From Acidovorax sp. 1608163 (GTDB lineage Bacteria > Pseudomonadota > Gammaproteobacteria > Burkholderiales > Burkholderiaceae_C), in the NCBI RefSeq assembly GCF_003669015.1, contig NZ_CP033069.1, forward strand, positions 561,001-625,000: DNA of 64,000 nucleotides, written 5' to 3'. The notes beneath the pieces were generated by a model. That model was not told the origin of the DNA, made no database searches, and saw only the letters and a list, made by a program, of their open reading frames with translations. Within the stretch, counting starts at the first letter, position 1. Every line of letters starts with the position of its first letter. Position numbers and translations under genes: made by a program. Below, in pieces: positions 7,560-16,407 of this stretch.

Positions 7560-9656
7560 ATGTCTTCTTATCTTTCCTTGGGCGTGCGTTTTGCGTGCCC
7601 TGCACGGCCTGCCCGCTCCCTCATCGCTGTCGCCGTGGGCGCCGCCATCGCCTCGCTCGCTGCATCTGCCTGGGCCCAAACCGCTGTCCCCGAATCTGCC
7701 AACGACGCCGCCCTCACGCTGGGCACTATCACCGTGCAGTCGGCCCCCTCGGGCGCGCTCAATGTGCGCAATGTGTTCAGCTCGGTCGATATCCTGGGCG
7801 CTAGCGTGCTGCAAGACCAGCATGTGGACTACAGCTGGGAGCTGCTCGCCCGCGCCCCCGGCGTGCAGGTCACCCAGTTCAAACAGGGCACGGACGCCGG
7901 GCGCTTTTCGATGCGCGGCTTCAACGGCGAAGGCCGGGTCAACGCCGTCAAGCTGCTGATCGATGGCATCCCCAGCAACGACAACGCGGGCGGCATGCCG
8001 TTTCTGGACGCGGTGTTTCCGCTAGACATCGATGCCATCGAGATCGTGCGCGGAACCAACGACCCGCGCTACGGCCTGAACAACATCGCAGGCAATGCCA
8101 ACGTCATCACCCGCCAGGGCGGCAACGACGGCCAGGCCAGCGTGACGCTGGGCAGCTACGGCACGCGCGAGTTGCAACTGGCCAAGGGCTTTGAAAGCGG
8201 CAACTGGAGCCAGAACTACTTTGTGGCCACCCGCGAATCCGACGGCTACCGCGACCATGCCGATGCCGACAAAAAGGCGCTGGCGGGCAAGTGGTTCTAC
8301 ACCAGCGACGGCGGACAGTGGCGCGCGGGCGTCATCGCCCGTTACTACAAAAACAAGGCGCTCGAATCCGGCTACCTCACGGCCGAGCAGGCCGCCCGCG
8401 CACCGCGCAGCTCGCCCGCCTACGCCGCGTGGGACCGCAGCGAACGCGAGACCACGCAACTGAGCGCGCACCTGGACGGGCAACTGCCCAACGACCTGGC
8501 CTGGACCGCCAAGGCCTACACCCAGCACTACGAGAACCAGCGCTTTGTGCGCTTTTCAGAAGCGGGTGTGCAGCAAGAGCGCGATGGCGACGAAACCCAC
8601 AAAGGCCTGATCACCACGCTGACCTGGCGGCCCAAGGTGGCGTGGGCGCATGCCTTCACGCTTGAAGGCGGCTTCGACGCCCAGTGGCAGGGCAACGCTG
8701 CCCAGCGCTACCGCACCGTGCAGCAGGCGCGCACCTCGCAGATCCGCGACTGGGACTTTGACCTGAACACCCGGGGCGCCTACGTGCAGGCCGTGGTGCA
8801 GCCGGTGCAGGCACTCAAGATCATTCCCGCGCTGCGCGTGGACCGCGTGAACGGCAGTTTTACCGACGGGCTCACCCACACCACATCGCCCGTGCACGAC
8901 TACGGCACCATCACCCAGCCCAAGATCAGCGTGGCCTACGCCGTGCGGCCCGACACCAGCGTGTACGCCAACTGGGGCCGCACCTTCCAGATCGGCACCG
9001 GCATCGACAGCTTCCGCACCGCATCGCAAAGCCGCAACCTGGACCCATCGCTCAACGATGGCTGGGAGGCGGGCGTGAAGTGGCAACCTGCTGCAGGCAT
9101 CGAAACCCGCGTGGCCTACTGGGAGCAGCGCGCCAGCCGTGAAGTGGCCCGCGTGCTGGGCGTCAACGGCCTGCCCGACCCCGGCGGCCAGGGCAATGTG
9201 GGCCGCACCCTGCGCAAGGGCGTGGACCTGCAGCTCAACGCACGCCTGAACGCGCAGTGGAGCGGCTGGGTGGGCTACTCGTCGCAAATCGCGCGCATTG
9301 TGGAGCCCGACCCCGGCGCCCCCGCCACACGCGGCAAAGAGATTGAAAACGTGCCGCACTACCTGGCCACGCTGGGCGTGGACTACCAGGCCAGCACGCA
9401 GCTCAAGCTCAGCGCCTGGGCCAATGCGCAAGGCAACTACTACCTGGAGCGCACTAATACCCTGGGCCGCACCGGGGGCTACGCGCTGCTCAACCTGGGG
9501 GCCACCTGGCGCTTGTCACCCACGCTGGATGTGGGTGTGCAGCTCAAGAACGTGACGGGCCGCAAGTATGTCTACGCGTGGTACGACAGCGGCTCGTCCG
9601 GCTACTCGCCCGGCGATGGCCGCAGCGTCTACGCCAGCCTGAACTGGAAGTTCTGA
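7560..9656 (+). CDS. TonB-dependent outer-membrane receptor
   Basis: A 698-residue TonB-dependent receptor with a signal peptide ending near AASAWAQ. It has a TonB-box-like LGTITV, a plug domain (ELLARAPGVQVTQF, SMRGFNGEGR, DAIEIVRGTNDPRYG) and a 22-strand barrel ending in YASLNWKF with the usual terminal Phe. Proteins of this class import ferric siderophores, heme, copper complexes or vitamins using energy from TonB/ExbBD. The substrate is unknown; the PepSY partner just downstream makes a ferric siderophore likely. The ATG at 7560 (MSSYLSLGVRF) was preferred to one 39 bp upstream because it gives a standard signal peptide. Its stop is 2 bp from the start of the PepSY gene, so they are one operon. 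Confidence 0.9.
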   Translation: MSSYLSLGVRFACPARPARSLIAVAVGAAIASLAASAWAQTAVPESANDAALTLGTITVQSAPSGALNVRNVFSSVDILGASVLQDQHVDYSWELLARAPGVQVTQFKQGTDAGRFSMRGFNGEGRVNAVKLLIDGIPSNDNAGGMPFLDAVFPLDIDAIEIVRGTNDPRYGLNNIAGNANVITRQGGNDGQASVTLGSYGTRELQLAKGFESGNWSQNYFVATRESDGYRDHADADKKALAGKWFYTSDGGQWRAGVIARYYKNKALESGYLTAEQAARAPRSSPAYAAWDRSERETTQLSAHLDGQLPNDLAWTAKAYTQHYENQRFVRFSEAGVQQERDGDETHKGLITTLTWRPKVAWAHAFTLEGGFDAQWQGNAAQRYRTVQQARTSQIRDWDFDLNTRGAYVQAVVQPVQALKIIPALRVDRVNGSFTDGLTHTTSPVHDYGTITQPKISVAYAVRPDTSVYANWGRTFQIGTGIDSFRTASQSRNLDPSLNDGWEAGVKWQPAAGIETRVAYWEQRASREVARVLGVNGLPDPGGQGNVGRTLRKGVDLQLNARLNAQWSGWVGYSSQIARIVEPDPGAPATRGKEIENVPHYLATLGVDYQASTQLKLSAWANAQGNYYLERTNTLGRTGGYALLNLGATWRLSPTLDVGVQLKNVTGRKYVYAWYDSGSSGYSPGDGRSVYASLNWKF

Positions 9657-9658
9657 CC

Positions 9659-11161
9659 ATGGCACGCGCTCTTACTTCTGAGGCCGATGGGCAGGCAGGG
9701 CCGGGCCATGCGCTGACCCACAGCAGCTTGTACCGCGCCGTGTGGCGCTGGCACTTCTATGCCGGGCTGCTGGTGCTGCCCCTGCTGATTTGGCTGGTGG
9801 TGACGGGCGCGCTCTACATCTACCACGACGCCATCGACCAGCGCGTGCACGCCGACTTGCTGACGGTACCTTTGCCCGCAGCGCCTGCGGTCGAGCCAGC
9901 ACCGCACAGCGTCGTTCTGGCCGCCGCCCTGGCAGCGCAGCAGGGGGCATGGTTCAAGTACACGCCCGCTGCCGCACCGGGCCAATCTGCCGAGGTGGGC
10001 GTGCGCACGGCCGACGGTGCCAAGGTGGCCGTGTACCTGAACCCCGCCAACGCCCAGGTGCTGGGCACCCTGAGCGATCGGGGCACGCTGGGCTGGACGA
10101 TCCGCAAGCTGCACAGCCTCAAATACTTTGGCCCGGTGCAGCGTGGCTTCATCGAGATGGCGGCGGGCTGGGCGATTCTGCTGGTGCTCACCGGCCTGTA
10201 CCTGTGGTGGCCGCGTGGGCGGGGCGCAGTGGCGAAGGGCGGCGTGGTCAGCGTGCGCGGAACCCCGCGCCAGCGCGTGTACTGGCGCGATCTGCATGCG
10301 GTGACTGGGCTGGTGGTGGGCGTGGGGCTGCTGTTCCTCGCCTTCACCGGCATGCCGTGGTCCGTGCTGTGGGGCGCCCAAGCCAATGCGTGGGCGAACG
10401 GCCACAACTTTGGCTACCCGGCTGGCGTGCGGGTGCAGTTGCCCATGTCCGGCCAACCCCTGGCAGATGCGGCGCACCTGCCGTGGACGCTGCAGTACAC
10501 GCAGCAGCCGGGCGGTGCAGGCCATGAAGACCACCAATCACATCAAGCCCATCCCCAAACCAATGCCGAGGCAGAAGACAACCCACACGCCCTGCATGGC
10601 GAGGGGGCGGCTGCGCAACCTGCACCCTCAACGTCTGGCTCTGTACGCGCTGCGCTGGACATTGACTCTGTGATGGCCCAGGTGCAGCGCCTGCAACTGG
10701 CCCCCGGCTACACCGTCAACCCGCCCCAGGGCGCGCAGGGCGTGTTCACCGCCTCCGTCTACCCGCACGACCTGGCCCGCCAGCGCGTGGTGCACCTGGA
10801 CCAGTTCACCGGCCAGCCGCTGCTCGACATGTCGTACGCCGACTACGGCCCGCTGGGGCGTTGGCTGGAGTGGGGCATCAACATCCACCTGGGGCAGGAG
10901 TGGGGCGTGGCCAACCAGCTGCTGCTGGTGGCGGTGTGCGCGGGCATTGTGCTGCTGTGCGTGTCGGGCGCGGTGATGTGGTTCAAGCGCCGGCCTGCGG
11001 GCGGTCTGGGTGTGCCTCCGTTGCCTGTGCAGCGTCGCGCTTTGGTGGGTGTGGTGGTTGTGCTGGCGGTGGGTGGGGTGGTGTTTCCGCTGGTGGGGGT
11101 GTCGATGGTGGTGCTGGTAGCGGTGGATGCTTGCGTGGTGAATTGGGGACGTAGGGTTTGA
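9659..11161 (+). CDS. PepSY-associated TM domain protein, probable iron-uptake reductase
   Basis: A 500-residue inner-membrane protein of the PepSY_TM family (PiuB-like). The N-terminal helix (FYAGLLVLPLLIWLVVTGAL) and helices near residues 165-185, 220-245 and 430-450, followed by a hydrophobic C-terminal hairpin, give the usual topology. Family members are found with siderophore receptors and are thought to release or reduce iron from siderophores. Unusual is a His/Glu-rich insert near residues 289-315 (GHEDHQSHQAHPQ, NPHALHGEG) in the periplasmic part, which could bind metal. The start at 9659 is 2 bp behind the receptor stop, indicating translational coupling. A repeat block follows directly after its stop. 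Confidence 0.85.
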   Translation: MARALTSEADGQAGPGHALTHSSLYRAVWRWHFYAGLLVLPLLIWLVVTGALYIYHDAIDQRVHADLLTVPLPAAPAVEPAPHSVVLAAALAAQQGAWFKYTPAAAPGQSAEVGVRTADGAKVAVYLNPANAQVLGTLSDRGTLGWTIRKLHSLKYFGPVQRGFIEMAAGWAILLVLTGLYLWWPRGRGAVAKGGVVSVRGTPRQRVYWRDLHAVTGLVVGVGLLFLAFTGMPWSVLWGAQANAWANGHNFGYPAGVRVQLPMSGQPLADAAHLPWTLQYTQQPGGAGHEDHQSHQAHPQTNAEAEDNPHALHGEGAAAQPAPSTSGSVRAALDIDSVMAQVQRLQLAPGYTVNPPQGAQGVFTASVYPHDLARQRVVHLDQFTGQPLLDMSYADYGPLGRWLEWGINIHLGQEWGVANQLLLVAVCAGIVLLCVSGAVMWFKRRPAGGLGVPPLPVQRRALVGVVVVLAVGGVVFPLVGVSMVVLVAVDACVVNWGRRV

Positions 11162-12189
11162 TGTGTTTTGGGGCTCTGGCGCTTTATTGGTAAGCGCTAG
11201 CAGCTATGAAATTTGTAGTGATGCCCTGAGCCTTTCCTGTCCGTTCGGGCTGAGCCTGTCGAAGCCAGGGCTCGTTGGTTGGTTTGGACGCATGCCTTTG
11301 CTGAGGGCGGGTGCCGGGATGTGCCCCCGGCGGGGCACCTTCTTTTCTTGCGTCGCCAAGAAAAGAAGGCAAAAGAAGGCGACCCCAAGTCTGCGACCCC
11401 TTCGCTTTGCAAAGGGGCAAACCTGCGTCGGGACGGTTGCGGGGTGCGCTGCGGAACTCACTGCGCTGCGTAGCAGCTCCGTTCAAACAGCCGCAGCGAG
11501 TCAGATGACGAAGCATGGGCGCTTCGACGCCCATGCCACCCCGCAACCGCCCCGACGCAGGCGCAGCCACAGGGGGTGGATAGCCAAACAGCCGAACATC
11601 CAAACAGCCGTTCGGGTCGTCGCTGCGCTCGACCTGATAGGCCTAGCGCGGAGCGCATGCGCCCGCGAAGTGGTGCCGAGCGCAGCGATGGCCCGAATGG
11701 ATGTTGGCTGCCCAGCCCCTCTGTATGCGCCGAGGAGCGCAGCGGCCAGCGGATCAGGGCTCGCGACTGTTTGAGCGCAGTGAAACGAAGCGAGTTTGAG
11801 CGAGACCCCGCTGGACGCGAGCACCGCGGGTTGCCCGAAGCGCAGCGCAGGGACGCAGACAGTGGGGTCGCCTTCTTTTGCCTTCTTTTGGGGCTGGAGT
11901 GTTTCAACACGAGAGCCCCGTGCGCGCAGCGCACCTTGGCGGCGCAAGACAACCCGCGCAGCGGGTTGCGCCAAAAGAAGGTGCCCCGCCGGGGGCACAT
12001 CCCGGCACCCGCCCTCAAATCAGGCACGCCGCAAGATCAGCGAGCAAGCCCCGGCTTCGACGGGCTCAGCCCGAACGGGCGGGGGGCGAACTGGGCAGAT
12101 GCCCCGAGACACCCCGCTCAATCACTACCAATTTAATAGCTGCTTGCGCTTATTTGAAAAGCCATAGAGGCCTAAAAGACTCAAAAAAA
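11162..12189. repeat. gene-free block of nested inverted repeats (possible mobile remnant)
   Basis: About 1 kb without a credible gene. The ends are palindromic repeat copies in opposite orientation (11178-11220 and 12121-12163). Inside these lies a long imperfect inverted repeat: left arm about 11238-11395 (TCCGTTCGGGCTGAGCC, then GCCGGGATGTGCCCCCGGCG), right arm about 11864-12082, the same words reversed. A third inverted pair, CCTGCGTCGGGACGGTTGCG at about 11423 and its complement near 11545, lies within. Open frames here are Arg/Ser/Ala-rich and resemble spurious hypotheticals often called in this repeat in comamonads and xanthomonads. No transposase is present. Confidence 0.75.
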
Positions 12190-12861
12190 TTAAGCATGCG
12201 TCACCCACCCCACATGCTCCACCTCATTCAAATGCGGCAAGGTATTGAACGTCTGCAGCATCAACCGTTTGGGCGAGATCGAGAACTCTGTCACCGCGCT
12301 GTTGCGAATGCGCATGTTCAGTGCGATCGTCACTTCAGGCGCGGTGCCCAGCACCTCGCCCACCGCCGTGGAGATGGGGCCGCCGCTGCTCACCAGCAAC
12401 ACGTTCTGGCCCGCGTGGTGGTGGCGCACATGGTCGAGCGCGGCGCGTACGCCGCCTGCAAATTCGTCCCAGGTGGGCATGCCCTGGGGGCTGATGACGC
12501 CCGCCATCCACTGCGCCAGCGCGTCACATAGGATGCGAAAGTGCGCGCGGTAGCGCTCGGGTGTGTCGGCTGGGCCCAGGGGTTGCGGGTGGATGGAACT
12601 GATGAGTGCGTGGCTGTCGTACTCATTGAGGCCGGGCAGCTGCAGCACCTCGGGCTGGGTCTGCAAGCCCTCGGCAATGCCCTCCAGCGTTTGCGTGTGG
12701 CGGCGCAGTGTGCCGGTGATGACGGCATCAAACCCCTGCCCACGTGCGCGCCAATGCTCGCCCAGGCGCACGGCCTGCTGGCGGCCCAGGGGGCTGAGCT
12801 GGTCATAGTCTGCAGCGCCAAACGAGGCCTGGCCATGGCGCACGAGGTAGAGGGTTCCCAT
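12190..12861 (-). CDS. histidine phosphatase family protein
   Basis: A 223-residue member of the phosphoglycerate-mutase-like superfamily. The catalytic LVRHGQASFG lies at residues 6-15 with the phospho-accepting His in RHG. The second Arg is in TGTLRRHTQT, and a late catalytic His is not obvious in the usual GH motif (SSGGPISTAVG instead), which is a known variation. Substrate unknown; such proteins dephosphorylate sugar phosphates, nucleotides or phosphoproteins. The ATG at 12861 gives the canonical MGTLYLVRHG start. It stands alone between the repeat block and an NHL-like lipoprotein gene. Confidence 0.85.
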   Translation of the reverse strand: MGTLYLVRHGQASFGAADYDQLSPLGRQQAVRLGEHWRARGQGFDAVITGTLRRHTQTLEGIAEGLQTQPEVLQLPGLNEYDSHALISSIHPQPLGPADTPERYRAHFRILCDALAQWMAGVISPQGMPTWDEFAGGVRAALDHVRHHHAGQNVLLVSSGGPISTAVGEVLGTAPEVTIALNMRIRNSAVTEFSISPKRLMLQTFNTLPHLNEVEHVGWVTHA

Positions 12862-12928
12862 GTCCCAATTGTGCGGACGTGTGGGGGCGTGCGCTTGTCG
12901 CAGGTGCGACGCGCAGCAGGCAATAGTG

Positions 12929-14002
12929 CTACTCCGGGAGACTGTTGACGACTTGCAGACCGTAGCCGTTGAAGATGTACAACTGATTTTTTGGGCCCAC
13001 AGCTATCGCGCCTACCGGATGCAAAGGTCCCAGCGGCAGCACGTTGCCTGCATAGCCGCTTCCGACGATGGGTGTGGCGACTCCAGTGCTGCTTATACGT
13101 TCCACGCGGGGGCTGTATTGCGAAGCTCCGTACACATGTCCTGAAGCGCTGATAGCCAAGGTGCCAGAGTACCCAAAGGGGTTCGCGAGCGTTTTACCAG
13201 TCTCGACCTGCACTAGACCATTCGTGGTTCTCGTGTAGGTGTTTCCTGAGGTATCTGCTGCGATCGTAAGCGGCGCATCGGGCACCGTGGTGACCACGCC
13301 TTGAGGTGAAATTCGCCGTGCGACACGGTCTGAGACGTGCAGTGTCCCGCTTCGATCAACGAAGATGGCGCTCGCTTGGACAAAGCGGGCTTGGGTCCCC
13401 GTGCCGTCGACGTGTTGACCAGCAGAGCCTCCCACTACGCCCGCAAAGATAGACACGGTGCCATCTTTCGCGACTTTCCACACGCCCGCTCCTTGGCCTG
13501 CGGGAAAAACCGGATACCCGGGGGTGGCGAACACAGCGCCGGTGTGACCGTCGCTGACGAAGACATTCCCGTTGAGATCGGCAGCGATACCAGTAGGACG
13601 AGCAAAGGACTTCAGAGGCTGGTTGTCCGCGGGTACATCGCCCCGTGCAAGCGTACGAACTACTCCTTCTGGTGTGATTGCGCGCAGCAGCGGCACATCC
13701 AACCGAGGGCAGGATGGGTTCAAGCTGCTGGTGTTGCGCTCGATGACGTAGATCGTTCCGTCGGGCCCCACCGTCATTGCGTAAACATCTGTGAACCTGG
13801 CTTCGCTGCCGCTGCCATCCTTCGTGCCACACGCCGCAGAGTCTCTGGCCAGAGACCCCGCTACCAGTTGCAATGCCGGGGTTGGTGGTTCTGGTTCGGC
13901 CACTGGCAAAGCGTTGCTACCGCCACCACAGGCACTTATCAACGCTGCGAGCATCAGCACAGCGCTGAAAGCAGTGGTGCGGGAGGTTGGAGTAGCCGTC
14001 AT
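12929..14002 (-). CDS. NHL/beta-propeller-like lipoprotein
   Basis: A 357-residue probable lipoprotein. The start at 14002 gives a signal peptide with lipobox ISAC followed by GGGSNALP, so the mature protein begins at a lipidated Cys. The rest shows six-fold-like repeats (TVGPDGTIYVIER, AADLNGNVFVSDG, FVDRSGTLHVSDR, AISASGHVYGASQ, AVGPKNQLYIFNG), typical of NHL beta-propellers that bind ligands or proteins at a surface. No enzyme motif is seen. A longer reading to 14110 would put residues before the signal peptide and is rejected. The stop of the threonine-dehydratase-like gene lies 22 bp upstream, so this could be the last gene of that transcript. Function unknown. Confidence 0.75.
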   Translation of the reverse strand: MTATPTSRTTAFSAVLMLAALISACGGGSNALPVAEPEPPTPALQLVAGSLARDSAACGTKDGSGSEARFTDVYAMTVGPDGTIYVIERNTSSLNPSCPRLDVPLLRAITPEGVVRTLARGDVPADNQPLKSFARPTGIAADLNGNVFVSDGHTGAVFATPGYPVFPAGQGAGVWKVAKDGTVSIFAGVVGGSAGQHVDGTGTQARFVQASAIFVDRSGTLHVSDRVARRISPQGVVTTVPDAPLTIAADTSGNTYTRTTNGLVQVETGKTLANPFGYSGTLAISASGHVYGASQYSPRVERISSTGVATPIVGSGYAGNVLPLGPLHPVGAIAVGPKNQLYIFNGYGLQVVNSLPE

Positions 14003-14024
14003 CTTGAGGAGCCTTTCAATGGGT

Positions 14025-15053
14025 TCAGTGATGCGGGTTGTCTCGCCCAACTGGATCGTGCGGCCCGCCATTGCCAGATAGGATAGACGCAAACATTTGG
14101 GCGTCCACATTCCCTCCGCTCAGTGCCAGTCCAACCACCTGGCCCTTCAGCAAATCTTTGTCCTGCAGCGCAGCCGCCAGCGCGGCAGCGCCCGCGCCCT
14201 CCGCCACGTTGTGCGTATCAGTGAACAGTGCGCGCATGGCGGCGGCCACTTCGGCGTCGCTCACCTGCACGATGCGGTCGATGTGCGGGGCCAGCACGGC
14301 CAGGGCCTCGGCATCGGCCACGCGGCAGGCCATGCCGTCGGCCAGCTGGGTGGTCACCGGTGCCTCCACCACGCGGCCTGCGGCCAGCGAGTCGGCATAG
14401 GTGGTGGCGTGGCTGCTGACCACGCCGACCACGCGCACGGGGTGCTGCAGCGCCAGCTTGGCGGCGATGGCCGAGCACGCGCCCGAGCCCTGGCCGATGG
14501 GCACGTACACCACATCGAGCTGCGGCACGGCGCGCAAAAATTCCCACCAGTAGGTGCTCACGCCCCGCAGCAGGTCGGGGTGAAAGCTGGGCACCATGTG
14601 GGCGCCGCGCTGGGCAGACAGGCCGATCGCATGCTCGCGGGCTTCCTGAAAGTCGTCGCCGTGTTCGATGAGCGTGACGCCCAGCGCGCGCATGGCGGCG
14701 TTCTTCTCCACCGAGTTGCCGCGCGGCACGACGATGGTGCAGGCGACGCCGTGGCGGCGCGCGGCCCAGCCCATGCTTTGGCCGTGGTTGCCGCGTGTGG
14801 CGCTGATGACCTCGGCGGGCAGTGCGCCGCGCTGGGCGAGCTGGTCAAAGTAGGTCAGGCCACCCCGGATCTTGAACGCGCCCACGGGCGTGTGGTTCTC
14901 GTGCTTGAGCCAGCAGTCGGTGCCCAGGCGCTGGCTGAGCAGGCCCCAGCGGTACTGGGGCGTAGCGGCGAAGTCGCGGTACACGACCTGGGCGGCGGCT
15001 TCGATGTCGGCCAGGGTGGGCAGCAGGGATGCGATGTCGAGGCGGGCGTTCAT
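14025..15053 (-). CDS. threonine/serine dehydratase-like PLP enzyme
   Basis: A 342-residue fold-type II PLP enzyme. The PLP lysine is in GAFKIRGG, followed by the SATRGNHGQS substrate loop. The phosphate-binding loop reads PIGQGSGACS, a variant of the usual tetraglycine loop, and a late LSGGNVD closes the site. It probably deaminates threonine or serine (or a related hydroxy amino acid) to a 2-oxo acid and ammonia. No C-terminal ACT regulatory domain is present, so it is not the allosteric IlvA type. Its ATG overlaps the stop of the LysE gene by 4 bp (ATGA), indicating co-translation with an exporter, possibly for a linked amino acid. Confidence 0.85.
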   Translation of the reverse strand: MNARLDIASLLPTLADIEAAAQVVYRDFAATPQYRWGLLSQRLGTDCWLKHENHTPVGAFKIRGGLTYFDQLAQRGALPAEVISATRGNHGQSMGWAARRHGVACTIVVPRGNSVEKNAAMRALGVTLIEHGDDFQEAREHAIGLSAQRGAHMVPSFHPDLLRGVSTYWWEFLRAVPQLDVVYVPIGQGSGACSAIAAKLALQHPVRVVGVVSSHATTYADSLAAGRVVEAPVTTQLADGMACRVADAEALAVLAPHIDRIVQVSDAEVAAAMRALFTDTHNVAEGAGAAALAAALQDKDLLKGQVVGLALSGGNVDAQMFASILSGNGGPHDPVGRDNPHH

Positions 15054-15691
15054 GCGACGGCTTTCTTTTCAGTCAACAGTTTGAGGGCGAGCAGACCGAG
15101 GACGGTGCCCATGAAGTAGCGCTGGGCGCGCATCCATGCGGCGTTGCGGTTGAGGAACAGGGCCACGCGGGCGGCGCCCAGCACCAGCAGGGCGTTCACG
15201 GCGGCGCTGGTGCTGATCTGCACCGCGCCGAGCGTGAGGCTCTGCAGCAGCAGCTGGCCGCGCTCGGGGTGCAGGAATTGTGGGAAGAACGACAGGTAGA
15301 ACATCGCGACCTTGGGGTTGAGCAGATTGGTCATGAACCCCATGAGGAACAGCGTGCGCGGGCTGTCGTGCGGCAGGTTGCGCGCTTCAAACGGTGCGGC
15401 GCCACCCGGTTTGACGGCCTGCCAGGCCATCCACAGCAGGTAGGCGGCACCGGCGTAGCGGATGGCGTCAAACGCCAGCGGCACGGCGGCCAGCAGCGTG
15501 GTGAGGCCCAGCGCCGCCGCCAGCAGGTGCACGACAAAGCCCAGCACCACCCCGGTCAGCGAAATGAGCCCGGCACGCGGCCCCTGGGTGAGGCTGCGCG
15601 AGACGCAGTACACCATGTTGGGGCCGGGCGTGAGCACCAGCACGAGGGCGGCGAGCGCGAAAAGCAGCAGTTCTTGCGGCGAAAACAGCAT
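15050..15691 (-). CDS. LysE family translocator
   Basis: A 213-residue inner-membrane exporter of the LysE/RhtB type. It has six predicted helices, the family signature LTPGPNMVYCVSRSL near residues 20-34, and a conserved NLLNPKVAMFYLSFFPQF in the second half. Family members export amino acids such as lysine, threonine, homoserine or leucine. The start at 15691 (MLFSPQELLLFAL) is the usual beginning; the frame is open further upstream but overlaps the VOC gene. Overlap with the dehydratase gene (ATGA) and 2 bp spacing to the VOC gene show a tight operon. An export role in amino-acid homeostasis is inferred. Confidence 0.88.
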   Translation of the reverse strand: MLFSPQELLLFALAALVLVLTPGPNMVYCVSRSLTQGPRAGLISLTGVVLGFVVHLLAAALGLTTLLAAVPLAFDAIRYAGAAYLLWMAWQAVKPGGAAPFEARNLPHDSPRTLFLMGFMTNLLNPKVAMFYLSFFPQFLHPERGQLLLQSLTLGAVQISTSAAVNALLVLGAARVALFLNRNAAWMRAQRYFMGTVLGLLALKLLTEKKAVA

Positions 15692-15693
15692 GG

Positions 15694-16407
15694 TCAGGTC
15701 TCCGGGGTGAAGGATGTGATGGCCACAGTCCCGCGTGGGGTGACGAGCTGCGCAGTGAGGCGCGGTGCATCGCCGGGGGTGATGGCGACGCCGGTGCCTA
15801 TCCCGATGGCTGCGCACGCCGCTTGCAATGTGGCCGCCTGCGGGTGCTGCAGCGTGAGCTGCTGCAGCTGCACACCGCTGGCAGGCAGGCTGTCGCAAGG
15901 GTGCACGGCGCCCCATTGGATGAGGGTGGGCAGGCAGCCGTCCATCAGGCGCAGGCCGTCGTCGCGCACGGTGATCTGCCACTGCAGCAGGCCGTTCGGC
16001 GTGGGGCGGCTGGCGGTGAGGATGGGGCCACGGTCCATGTCCAGCGCCTCCAGGGCGGCGCACCGCTCGGCCACGTCGGGCACGCTGGCCACCCAGTGGA
16101 TGGGCTGCGGGCCGTGGCGCGCCACCTGCGCCTGCAGCGTGGGATCATCCATATCAAACCAGCGTCTAGCGCCCGCTGGTCGAGCGCTGGTAGCTCCTGG
16201 ATTGATAGCAATGACCTCCAGGTAGGCGCGTGGGTGCGCGGGGCTGCTGATGTTGACGATGCGGTTGTGCGTGCCCATCAGCGGGTGCTCGCCACCGGCC
16301 GTGGGCGTGATGCCCAGCGTGCGCTCGCACCAGGCTACGCCGCTGGCCAGGTCGGCAGCCAGCACGACCAAATGGTCTACGCAAGGGGCCAAGGGGTTCG
16401 CTGTCAT
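15694..16407 (-). CDS. VOC / glyoxalase-like domain protein
   Basis: A 237-residue protein of the glyoxalase-like (VOC) type. It begins MTANPLAPCVDHLVVLAADL, the usual first beta strand with a metal-site His, and continues with HPLMGTHNRIV and RAYLEVIAI. No specific reaction can be given; VOC proteins include dioxygenases, isomerases and resistance proteins. Residues about 65-83 (INPGATSARPAGARRWFD) are encoded by a copy of the dispersed palindromic repeat, which lengthens the loop before WFDMDDP. The reading frame is kept. Overlaps: ATGA with the PhzF gene upstream and 2 bp from LysE downstream. Confidence 0.8.
   Translation of the reverse strand: MTANPLAPCVDHLVVLAADLASGVAWCERTLGITPTAGGEHPLMGTHNRIVNISSPAHPRAYLEVIAINPGATSARPAGARRWFDMDDPTLQAQVARHGPQPIHWVASVPDVAERCAALEALDMDRGPILTASRPTPNGLLQWQITVRDDGLRLMDGCLPTLIQWGAVHPCDSLPASGVQLQQLTLQHPQAATLQAACAAIGIGTGVAITPGDAPRLTAQLVTPRGTVAITSFTPET
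16158..16215 (-). repeat. dispersed palindromic repeat, copy E, inside a coding sequence
   Basis: The plus strand reads GTCTAGCGCCCGCTGGTCGA, GCGCTGGTAGCTCC and GATTGATAGCAATG, a diverged but recognisable copy of the family with both half-palindromes. It is translated in frame within the VOC protein. This resembles the coding palindromic elements (RPE) described in Rickettsia. Confidence 0.65.

Noticed and set aside
11184..12167. Several overlapping open frames of 60-200 codons in the inverted-repeat block
   Set aside because: Frames exist on both strands at the same place, are Arg/Ser/Ala-rich and match the pattern of spurious hypotheticals called in this repeat.
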